Assembly (NCBI GenBank): GCA_028583605.1
Contig: CM053330.1
Location: 33,485,619 to 33,549,618 of the forward strand
Length of the DNA: 64,000 nt
Origin: Dastarcus helophoroides
Lineage: Eukaryota; Arthropoda; Insecta; Coleoptera; Bothrideridae
Reading direction: 5' to 3'
Below the pieces are notes generated by a model. The model saw only the letters and a program-made list of their open reading frames with translations, made no database searches and was not told where the DNA came from. Both the position numbers and the translations under genes were made by a program. Each line of letters starts with the position of its first letter. Position 1 is the stretch's first letter. This document shows, piece after piece, positions 44,283 to 55,009 of the stretch.

Positions 44283-46045
44283 GGGTTCCTTACCTCAGAA
44301 GAAAAAAAAACCTTTATAATCTCACTCTCGCCTCCCTTCGTCCGTCTGTCACAAAGAGGTTTTACTCGAAAACTATGTAACGTAGAAATGTAAAATCTTG
44401 CAGAGCGTCAGTTCTCGACGACTTACCCCAATACAGCTAGCCAAGGATTAGAAAGGCAAAATATTTTATAATAAAATGGAGGGTGACAATTTGGTTTCCG
44501 AAAAATCAAGTTTTAATTAAAATAGCGTGTGAGATATCATTTGAAAGAGCTTCATTTAATTTTTTTTAATTTCAATCGTCCTAAAGATGCAGTCAGAAAA
44601 GACTGTTCCCCACTTTGTTCTCCTAGGTTTCCAAAATTTTAATACAGTTAGTAAATATTGGGCCATAGGTTATCGGACAACTGTAGGTTTTTTGATATCG
44701 TAATAGTTGTTAAGAAAAAATATTTTGTGGAAAAATAGGTGCTTACATTCTAAGACTTTTTGTCTCATATAGTTCCAATGCACAGACCAATAGGTTTGAA
44801 CATTTATTAGATTCGAAGTTTGGAAACCAAATACCCGTTTCGATGTTGTTAAATCTCGGCAGTTTGATATGTCCAAACTCGAATGCTAACAAATGTTCCG
44901 ACAAGTAAGTACTAAAGAATTTACGGACGTCAAGCGAGTGACTCTTAGTACTACCACCTATTGGTCCATAGCGAAACTATGGCCATCTCCAACAATGTCG
45001 TATGCAAGTAGAATGCAACCTAGACTACAAATTCATGCAGCCCTCCAGGCGTGTATAGTGAATCATAGGTAGCTGAGCTACAAACAGTTGAAACACTGCC
45101 ACCTAGCCAAGCGGTTGCTCTCTAGGAAAAAGTTCCCAGAAGACAAGGATTCTAATGCATAGACCAATAGGTTTAAACATTTATTAGATTCGAAGTTTGG
45201 AAACCAAATACCGGTTTCGATCTTGTTAGATCTCGTCAGTTTGGTACATCCAACTCGAATGCTATCAAATGTTCCGACAAGTAAGTACTAAAGAATTCAT
45301 GGACGTCAAGCGTGTGACTCTTATTACTACCACCTATTGATCCATAGAGAAACTATCGCCAACAATGTCGTATGCAAGTAAAATGCAACCTAGACTACAA
45401 ATTCATGCATCAGTGCATTAGAATCCTTGTGTTCTGGGAACTTTTTCCTAGAGAGCAAACGCTTCGCTAGGTAGCAGTGTTTCAACTGTTGGTAGTTCAG
45501 CTACCTATAATTCACTATACACGCCTGGAGAGCTGCATGAATTTGTAGTTTAGGTTACATTCTATTTGCATGTCTCATATAGTAATAATTTTTTTTCTTA
45601 TAAAAACTTGATTTGGCTGGAGAAGGTAGATCAAATCTGTTCCTTACATTATTTTATTTAGATGAATATTTTCGGAGTCAGCACTAGTTTATTAAATTGC
45701 ACGCAACGCAGTAATTGCTGTTGAAATCGAACATTTTAGCGCGATCCGAGGTGATCTCATAAACTGTGTAAATCATCAACTCATTGCGAATTCCGAACGA
45801 ATGCTTTTTGTTAGAGACATTGTCAATAGAGTTATCAGTTCCCTAAATATTTGGATTGATTGTAGAAAAAGGTGTGTACATCTGAAAATAACAATTTTTT
45901 TTATTTCTCCATTAAAATGCAAGCAAACTTGGATAAAATTTCAAATTCGTACATAATTTAAAAGGATTTAATTTGGTTTATTGTTCACTGCAATAATTGC
46001 TTTGCAATCCCAATTGTGCGAACCTGCCTCGCTCTTGACGGCAAT
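44283..46045 (-). repeat. Dispersed repeat R1, minus copy, interrupted at 44774-45570
   Basis: Segments 44640-44760 and 45584-45960 match, in inverse orientation and the same order, 58530-58650 and 53990-54189 plus 58382-58530. Shared words include CAATGAGTTGATGA, CTCCGAAAATATT and TACGATA. The distal part 44340-44560 also matches 63260-63420 in the inverse orientation (TTTCAAATGATATCTCACACG-like against TTTCAAATAACATCTCGCACG-like). It starts near an AGGGTTCC word and a CGTCCGTCTGTC word at 44333 that occur in repeats of many insects. It is non-coding. Confidence 0.85.
44774..45570. mobile_element. Inverted/direct composite repeat element of about 0.8 kb with 13-bp target duplication
   Basis: TGTCTCATATAGT occurs exactly at both borders (44761-44773 and 45571-45583). 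The repeat R1 copy near 58530 shows the uninterrupted site. Inside, a 265-bp block (44774-45038) is repeated directly at about 45152-45410. A segment of about 160 bp (about 44999-45158) recurs in inverse orientation at 45416-45570 (GGAACTTTTTCCTAGAGAGC pairs with GCTCTCTAGGAAAAAGTTCC). There is no coding frame. Confidence 0.88.
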
Positions 46046-46952
46046 ATTTAAGGACTTTCAGGAGTTTATTCTTACATTTTGATTTTATTCTTACATTTTG
46101 ACTTTTTTCCCCAGTTTGGACTTTGTTTTTCAATTTGGACTCTCTGATGTCTGATTCTCTGAGAAATTTCATTCCTTTAAAGCTGGATAAAGTTTTCTAA
46201 ACTCGACTTATTTTTCAGATAGTATTTTTTCCAAAATTTCAATTTATTCTCAATTTTTGTTTAATTTCGACTTAACACCGAAAATTTGTTATTTTCTTTC
46301 AAAATTTGAAAACTAAAAAACCCATTTTTTCTCAAAATTTTGATCTTTCAGTTAAGATTTTAATTTTTATTTCAAAATTTGACATTTTCTATTTCTAGAT
46401 GTTTCGATTTTTGCTAGAAATTGGCCCTTTTTTATAAATTTCGACTTTATTTTTGAGGAAACTAGGTGGAAATTTTCTTAAAAACATAAAAAAAGGTCTT
46501 TTAGAATTTCTAATTTTCTCTCAAAATTGAAGCTTCTATGTGTCTGCAAAGTTCTCTTTTCTCCACAAAATTCGTTTTTAACGAAAATTTGCCTTTTTTT
46601 TAAATAAATATTTGCCTTCTTCTTAAGGTCGACTTTGTTCTCAAATTGTGACTTTTTTCTAAAATTTTGACTCTCTGATCTCTGATTTTTTAAAAGATTT
46701 CGTCTTTATAAAGGTAGGTAGACTTTTCCAAATTTAACTTTTCTTTTAATAGTATTTTCTTCGAAATTTTAATTCATTCTCAATTCTTTTTTCAAAATTT
46801 CGACTTTACCCTCAAAATTCGTTTTTTTTTTGGAAAATTCAAAAAATTTAAAAATCCAATCTTTCTCAAAATTTTGAACAAATTAGGATTTTGATTTTTT
46901 TTTAAACTTGATATTTTTTTTATTCTCTGTATCGTCTTTGCGAAGTTTCGTT

Positions 46953-47124
46953 AATTCCATTCCTGCTGATTGGCATTTTCTTCGCCAATTGCTAAAAAAA
47001 CTGTCAGAATTATTTCTATCAGTAGACAAATTTTGTAGAGCGAAGAATTTAAAATCATTTTAATTGAAAATTTAGACGCCTGTAAGCAACTGGCGAAGAA
47101 AATGCCAGTCAGCAGGAATGAAAT
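46953..47124. mobile_element. Short MITE-like element with about 38-bp inverted ends
   Basis: Left end ATTCCTGCTGATTGGCATTT and right end AAATGCCAGTCAGCAGGAAT are inverse, together with the adjoining TTCTTCGCCAATTGCT and its inverse. The 172-bp insert accounts for most of the extra length of the first array unit. Confidence 0.8.
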
Positions 47125-49966
47125 TGACATTTTCTGTTTCTAGATATTTTGATTTTTACTCCGAATTCATCCTTTTTTCCAAATTTCGACGAGCAAATAG
47201 GATCGAAATTTTCTTAAAAAAAAAGAAAACATTTCTTTCGGAATATTCAATTTTCTCTCTATATTTAATCTTCTATGTGTCTACAGATTGCAAGGATTTC
47301 CGCCAAATTCATTTTTTAACGAAATTTAGACTTTTCTTCTCTAAATATTTGGCTTTTTCCTAAAGTAGAGTTTATTCTCAAATTTTGATTTTTTTTTAAA
47401 TTTGTCTGTCTTGATCCTTTGAGAAATTTTGTCATATTAAAGTTGAGTAGAGTTTTTCTAAAGTCGACTTTTTTTAAATAGTATTTTCTCCAAAATTTCA
47501 GTTTATTGTAAAAAAATTTTTTTCTTCAAAATTTTGACTATTCCTCCCAAAATTTGTTTTTTGCTTCAAAACTTGACAATACAAAATCTAACTTTTCTAA
47601 AATTTTGACTTATTAGTTAAGATTTTTACCTTTTGGTCAAGATTTTGATTTTCATTTCAAAATTTAACATTTTCTGTTTCTAGGTATTTGGATTTTTGCT
47701 CGAAATTTGTCTTTTTTTTTAATTCAACTTTTTTCAAAGAAAATTAAATCGAAATTTATTAAAAATATAAAAAAAATGTCTCGCTGAATATCAACCTTTT
47801 TCTCAAAATTAACCTTCGTGTGTATGCAAATTGTGAGGTTTTCTGCAAAATTCATTTTTTAACGAAATTCGGACTTTTCTTCTCTAAATAATTGGATTTT
47901 CTTAAAGTAGGCTTTATTCTCAAATTTTTACTTTTTTTCTCAATATTTGACTGCCTTTGATTCTTTGAGAAATTTTGTCTTTTTAAGGTTGAGTAGAGTT
48001 TTTCCAAACTCGACTATTTTTAAATAGTATTTTCTCGAAAATTTCAATTTATGGTGAAAAAAAAATTTTTCCAAAATTTTTACTTTACCCACCAAATTTG
48101 TTTTTTGCTTCAAAACTTGACAATGAAAAATCCAACTTTTCTCAAAATTTTGACCTTTTAGTCAAGATTTTTATTTTTATTTCAAAATTTGACATTTTCT
48201 GTTTCTAGATATTTGGATATTTGCTCGAAATTCGTCTTTTTCTTCAAAACTCAACTTTTTTCAAATTAGATCGAAATTTTCTAAAAAATTGAAATAATAT
48301 TTTCCTGAATATAGACTTTTCTTTTTTAAATATTTGGCTTTTTCTTAAAGTAGACCTTATTCTCAAATTTTGAGTTTTTATCTAAAAATTTGACCGCTTT
48401 TGATTCTCAGAGAAATTTGGTTTTTTTAAAGTTGAGTAGAGTTTTTCTTAGCTCGAATTTTTTTTAAATAGTTCGTTCTCCAGAATTTTAATTTATTTTC
48501 CAAACAATTTTTTTTTAATTTTTACTTTACCCCCAAAATTTGTTTTTTGCTTTAAAAATTGACAATAAAAAATCCAACTTTTTTCAAAATTTTGACCTTT
48601 TAGTCAAGATTTTGACCCTTTGGTCAAGATTTTTATTTCTATTCCAAAATTTGACATTTTCTGTTTCTAGATATTTACATTTTTGCTTGAAATTCGTCTT
48701 AGATCGAGATTTTCTAGAAAGATGAAATAATGTCTCCCTGAATATCGACTTTTTTCCCAAAATTAACCTTCTGTATGTATGCAAATTGTGAGGTTTTCTG
48801 CGAAATTCATTTTTTAACGACATTTGGACTTTTCTTCTCTAAATATTTGGATATTTCTTAAAGTAGATTTTATTCTCAAATTTTGACTTTTTTCTCAAAA
48901 TTTGACTGTCTTTGATTCTCAGAGAAATTTGGTCTTTTTAAAGTTGAGTAGAGTTTTTCTAAACTCGACTATTTTTAAAAAGTATTCTCCAAAATTTCAA
49001 TTTATTGTGAAAAATTTTTTTTTTTCAAAATTTTTACTTTACCCACAAAATTTGTTTTATGCTTCAAAAATTAACAATGAAAAATCCAACTTTTTTCACA
49101 ATTTTGACCTATTAGTCAATATTTTGACCTTTTGGTCAAGATTTTCATTTCTATTTCAAAATTTGACATTTTCTGTTTCTAGATATTTGGATTTTTGCTT
49201 GAAATTCGTCTTTTTCTTTAAAATTCAATTTTTTTCAAAAAAGATTAGATCGAGATTTTCTAAAAAGATGAAATAATGTCTCCCTGAACATCGACTTTTT
49301 TCTCAAAGTTAACCTTCTATATGTATGCAAATTGTAAGGTTTTCTGCGAAATTCATTTTTTAACGAAATTTAGACTTTTCTTCTCTAAATATTTGGCTTT
49401 TTCTTAAAGTAGAATTTATTCTCAAATTTTGAATTTATTTTCAATATTTGACTGTTTTTGATTATCTGAGAAACTTCGTATTTTTAAAGTTGATTAGAGT
49501 TTTTCTAAACTCGACTTTTTTGAATATTATTTGCTCAAAAATTTCAATTTTCAAAAACATTTTTTTTTAATTTTCACTGTACCTCCGAAATTTGTTTTTT
49601 GCTTTAAAAGTTGACAACAAAAAATCCAACTTTTTTAAAAATTTTGACCTTTTAGTCATGATTTTGACTTTTTAGTCATGATTTTGACTTTTTAGTCATG
49701 ATTTTGACTTTTTAGTCAAGATTTTGATTTTTATTTAAAAATTTTACATTTTCTGTTTCTAGATATTTGGATTTTTGCTCAAAATTTGCCTTTCTCTTCA
49801 AAATTCAGATTTTTTTAAAGAAAATTAGATCAAAATTTTCTAAAAAAATGAAAAATTGTCTTCCTGAATATCGACTTTTTTTCAGAATTAACCTTCTATG
49901 TGTATGCAAATTGTGAGGTTTTCTGCGAAATTCATTTTTTAACAAAATTTGGACTTTTTAAAAAAG

Positions 49967-50090
49967 AATTGAAATATAAATCTTGTCCTCTGAAATCAAG
50001 ACAATTAAAAAACACAATAAAGGTTGCTCTAACACGTTTCGATAGCCAAGCTATCACCTTCGAAGAGAAGATCTTCTCTCTTATCTAAAT
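49967..50090 (-). mobile_element. Family P half-copy n, inside an array unit
   Basis: Only the arm that begins ATTGAAATATAAATC is present (inverted half), up to CTATCACCTTCGAAGAG. It interrupts the unit between TTTGGACTTTT and TCTAAATATTTGG, so neighbouring units show the empty site. Confidence 0.75.
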
Positions 50091-50560
50091 ATTTGGCTTT
50101 TTTTTAAAGTCGACTTTATTCTTAAGATTTAACTTCTTTTTCAAAATTTGACAATTTCTCTGACAAATTTCGTCTTTTTAAAGTTGGGTAGTGTTTTACT
50201 AAATTCGATTTCTTTTTAAATAATACCTAATTTCAACAAAATTTCAACCTTTTTTTCAATTTTTTTTTCTAAATTTTCAATTTATCCTCCAAATTCGTAT
50301 TTTTATTCAAAATGAAAAAAAAGTGAAAATTCAACTTTTTCTCAAAATGTTGACCTTTTAGCGAAGAATTTGACTTTTATTTTAAAATATGACATTTCCA
50401 AAATATGACATTTTCTGTTTCTCGATATGTCAATTTTTGCTCGAACAATTTTTCTCCACATTTCTATTTTTTTAAGTGAATTTGGTAAACGTTTTTAAGA
50501 AAATTAGGTAAAAATTTTCTTAAAAAAGTAAACATTTTAGGAAAAACATTTCTTATGAAT

Positions 50561-51209
50561 TGGATCTTCGACCTCTTTCTCGAAACTGGTATTTTTCTAA
50601 AATTCGTTTATTTTGCCAAAATTAGGCCTTTTATTAAAAGTAGAATACATTTAAAAAAAAATATTCATTTGAATACTTCGAGAGAACTAGTTCTTGGAAA
50701 TTTCAACGTTAAGACAATGTCAAAATTTATACTACATAAGAAAGTGAAAGTTATGGAAAAAATGACCGAAAATTTGAACTTTTATACATAACTTGAACGT
50801 TTTTTTAAAAATTACGTTTTTTTCCATTAATTTTTCTTAATTAAAGACTATATGCCTATGTTTAGATGAATTTTTTGAACCATTTAGTAAGTAACTGTGA
50901 TAAGTATTTTCCAAAACCTGACATTTTTTTAAGAGAAGAAATCAAAGTTTTCTCCTAAAAAGTGTAAACGGATCAAAGTGAAAACTGTATAATCGTTAAA
51001 TTTGGACTTTTGTAGAAATTTTTTCTCTGCCTAAAGTCGAATATTGGAAACTTTATCAAAATTTCGAGTTTAAATTTGAAAGTTTCTTAAATTTTGTTCT
51101 AAATGTCTGTTAAGATTGTCTCGAAATTTCATGTAAAAATACAATTTCATTCTTATAATTTCTGCTAAATTTGAACTTTTTTTTTCAAAATACGATGTTC
51201 AATTTTGAC
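50561..51209. other. No gene seen; AT-rich DNA resembling decayed array
   Basis: Array words continue at lower density; the 78-codon frame at 50555 has no motif. Confidence 0.45.
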
Positions 51210-51930
51210 AATATTATGTTTATTAATTTTATTTAACATTTCTTCAATTCAGTTTGGTAAGATTTAAATTGTTATTGTTTGTTGACAATATTCTAAAAAG
51301 CTGACGAGCTCAAATGAGAGCGAAACATCGATGTATAGTACTACAATCTTTTTTTAAATTTTCACAATTTATCAAAAAAACAAATTTTTTTTTGATATCT
51401 AATTTTGGTCTTCTATTTTATCACTATTCTGTGTAAAATAAACTGTCATGAGGTGACGTTTTAAATAAACTTAAATATCACCATATATGTAATATTTCTA
51501 TATGGCGTGTTTTGTCCCTTCGATTGTGTTAAAAAGGCGCGATGGATATGTTTGTCTTTTTCGAGGACAGAATTTATTAACCAGTCCCGCTTCTCGTCAG
51601 TTATCATTGTTGTCATTCATTTATTAGTGTTCCCGCCCATCTTGTCATCTGTTCCCGCTATAAATGAATGAATGCTTGTCCTCGAAAGAGTACGACATAT
51701 ACTTTCATCTCATCTTTTTAACAAAGCATTTTGTAGTGGCGATTATACACAACACGCCATATAGAAGTATTACATATATGGATATCACGTAGTCATAGTT
51801 CAAAAACTGTTTTAGAATATTGTCAACAAAGAATAAAAATTTAAATGTTACCAAACTGGGTCGTAGAACTGTTAAATAAAATTAATAAACATAATATTTC
51901 CGACCAATAAAAGTCCACCATGAAGAATTG
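51210..51930. mobile_element. Inverted-repeat element with nested arms
   Basis: Outer arms of about 100 bp: left from TATGTTTATTAATTTTATTT to TTGACAATATTCTAAAA (about 51217-51299), right the inverse (about 51800-51905). Inner arms: CACCATATATGTAATATTTC at about 51479 and its inverse at about 51745-51785. One side extends further (TTCCGACCAATAAAAGTCC, ACCATGAAGAATT), which the short relic at 7517-7605 also keeps. Next to the left arm is CTGACGA, GCTC, a loop, GAGC, GAAAC, a hammerhead-like core. There is no ORF. Confidence 0.82.
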
Positions 51931-51959
51931 ACAATTTTAGTCGAAAATCCTAGATTGTT

Positions 51960-53929
51960 TTAATAAATTTTTAAATTAAAGTTTCTTCAATTACCAAAAT
52001 TCTCAAAAACTTGAAAGTTAAGATTGTCTCGAAATTTCATGTAAAAATTCAATTTTATTCCTATAATTTCGGTTATAAGTTGAACTTTTTTTTCAAAATA
52101 CGATCAAAAAATCTCAGAATTTTTTAATACATTTTCAGATTAAAGTTTTAATTCTCCAAATTTCTTCCCAGAGTTTTTAATACTATTCAAAATTACGATT
52201 CACAAAATGGTCAACATTTTCGAAAATAATTAGGCCCAGGGTTAAAATTCGTTACATCATCTAGAGAGCGGAATATTTCCCAGAATAATACTGTTTTCAA
52301 GTCAACTTATCGCGTTATTAACTAGATAGGTAACTATTTTGATAACCGTACAATTAACAGTAAAACGATTATTTAATATATTTCTCTGTCACAAGTGATT
52401 TGTAATTTGTGCGATTAAAGTCCAGGTGCTAACACATACTAATACCATGTAAATTTATGCTATAAAAAAATAATAAATGGATGTATTAGAAAACAGCTAC
52501 TTTTTACATGCCAGCTTTTATTTATCGTTTAATAATATGTATAAGCGGTATTCGTCCCATTTCAGTTTCATTATTGATGTTGGTTGGTGTAATATTAAGG
52601 CATTGAGTAAATGAACTCAATGAAGAGGAACTTGAATCACCTTCACGGCATATTACAAGCTTATAGCAAACAACCACAATTCATATCTTACTGAAATTGA
52701 AAATTACATTAAATTTCTATTATTTGCTTTCCACAATATCAACTCGGTTAAGGTCAGGAATCGTATAAAGCATAGTAAAATTTTGTTGATTAGTTTTACG
52801 TTGACAATATTGGCATGTTCATAAATTAGACATTGTGGCTATTAAACTTTATTAACGATTAAAAAGCAACATATATTCAAAAATTTCATAATGTTTCGAT
52901 AGATATTTGCTAACACCGGACCAGGTTTCGCATTACTGCATACATAATAAGAGCACACGCTTAATGATAATTTCCTAAATATTTTATGCGACAAAAAAAT
53001 GAGGTCAGCTCCCCTTGAATACCTAAGTTTATCTTTGGAGCTTAATTCGCGTTTAACATCGTATTTAATTAGAGGTCTTTGTATAATTTTTTATAACGAT
53101 GGAGATGTTCTTGGCGAGGATTTTAATTGCTACATATTTTACAATTAAATCCTTATTACAATGCATTTACATGAAACGCGATCTGCAGTTGTAAATTTCC
53201 TTTTAGCGCAAATTATAAAGTAATTTGCATTCGACATAAAAAGTATTTAAAAATGTCCCCTGATTGCGCTTATACAATCTGACCTCCATGTATCCTGAGA
53301 TTATTTCCAGCAATATCTATCTTAAATAATATATTGTTTCGTATTGAAAATAATTAAAAAGCATGCCTATCTCTGGAAACATTTTAAATGTGGTCAAGGT
53401 TACAATTAATTATTTGCACAATTTACTATTTTTATTTAGTTTGTTTTGTTATGGCATCGGTTTCTTTTGCGTAAAAAGTTATCTATTATTGCAGAAATAA
53501 TTGGTTTGAACTCGAGCAATCACAGTTTCCTATTTTGCTTGCCCTAAATTTGATTCTAAATTGCCGTTTAACATTCAATTGACTACTTACGACGATGTAT
53601 GAAGGTAATTCCGCAAAAGTTTATTGAGCTGATCTTATAAATACAAAGATGTTGCCAATTTGTGGATTAGTTGTAACTTTGCTTGCATCCTAGTTAAAAC
53701 CTCTTTTACTAAGTTGGTAAACTCATTATTTATAAATCAACTTTTTTGTAAGATCTCCCAGTAGACTATTTTGTGATACAATAAACTTGGTTCCGCAATA
53801 GTGAGTCGAATGTTTCTAAAGATTCGAATCGATTAAAATTCGATTCACTAATACTCGTGAACATTTCAGTCTTCAACATCGCAGCACAGTTTAGGTCCAG
53901 ATTCGAACTTTGTAATATAATGACTGGTC
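51960..53929. other. No gene seen; unique-looking AT-rich DNA
   Basis: No frame with coding character and no transposon end that I could pair. Low repeat content compared with the flanks makes this a candidate for ordinary intergenic or intronic host DNA. Confidence 0.45.
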
Positions 53930-55009
53930 CGTCAAGAGAATTCCCGGACCCGAGGGCAATTATTAGCTCGAAACCCTTTATATTCTATGTGTAGGGCGCA
54001 TGAATTTGAAATTTTATCCAAATTTTCTTGTGTTAGAGTTGAAAAATAAAAAAAAAGTTTCGTTTTCAAATACACACTTTCTTCTACAATCAGTCGAATA
54101 TTTTTGAAACTGGTCGCTGTGTTGACGATGTCTGAAGTAAAAAGCATTCATTCTTATTGCGCAATGAGTTGATGACTAATACATGGGATATATGCGATAG
54201 CCCTCAGGCTAAAAACAAACGAATATGAAATGGAATCACCTAGATCAACATGTCACATAGAAATGTTCAAGCGGATATGTGCGAACCATACGCTAAATAT
54301 GCCATAGGACAGAACAAAGAGTATCTCCAACTTTCACAAACCCTACGAAGTAGAAATACCGGAAAGGGAAGTGCAGTTAGTAGAACCAAAAAGAAAAAAT
54401 GAATCAGTCTGGTTCACAGATGGATCCAAAAGAGAGATAAGTACTGGTGCGGAAATAACCGGCAAAGAATCAGGAAATGAATTTTACATAAACCTGGGAT
54501 CTTTGGCTACAGTATTTCAGGCAGAAGTTACTGCAATTACGGCCTGTGCTGAAGCAATAATCAGGAGGTCTTAAGAAAACAAGAGAATCGTGCTCTATAG
54601 CGACAGCCAAGCAACACTAAATGTCTTTGTCTTTGTCTTCCAATCTCCATATGGGGTCAGGAATATTTCCCTCTTACGCCTTTGTCGCTCTATTCTGTAT
54701 AAGAACTTTTACACCTCACTTGTTTATTGCTGCTCTTTTTCCTCTTTAGAGATTTAGACCTTCCGTGTCCTTCTCTCTTGCGTTGCAGATCTTTCTTATC
54801 TGCTCGTACCGTTAGTTACTCTTTTGCCTCTTTTGAGATTTAGACCTTCCATGCCTGCCTCTCATCTGCTGCAGATTTTACTCTCTGCCTTTATCTCTCT
54901 TTCTGTAGAAACATCCTCTTAATGCGCGTGTGGAGCGACTTCTTTTTCTTTCGCCTACTAGCCATTTGACCTTGCCTTCGGAAACCGCACTAAAACTCGA
55001 GGTTAGTAG

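Larger units (their letters stand above)
46200..50560. repeat. AT-rich tandem array, 8 units of about 460-745 bp
   Basis: The landmark ACATTTTCT(G/A)TTTCT starts at 46382, 47127, 47667, 48192, 48654, 49166, 49746 and 50408. Each unit contains in order words such as AACCTTCTATGTGTATGCAA, TTTTCTGCGAAATTCATTTT, TCTAAATATTTGG, TTGAGTAGAGTTTTTCTAA and GACCTTTTAGTCAAGATTTT. A 22-bp element containing TTTTAGTCATGATTTTGAC is amplified near 49650-49730. Frames recurring with the unit are incidental. The T-rich strand is plus throughout. Confidence 0.9.

Noticed and set aside
46200..50560. CRISPR-like regular repeats
   Set aside because: Units are 460-745 bp and diverged, without short identical repeats and unique spacers; the DNA is clearly eukaryotic.
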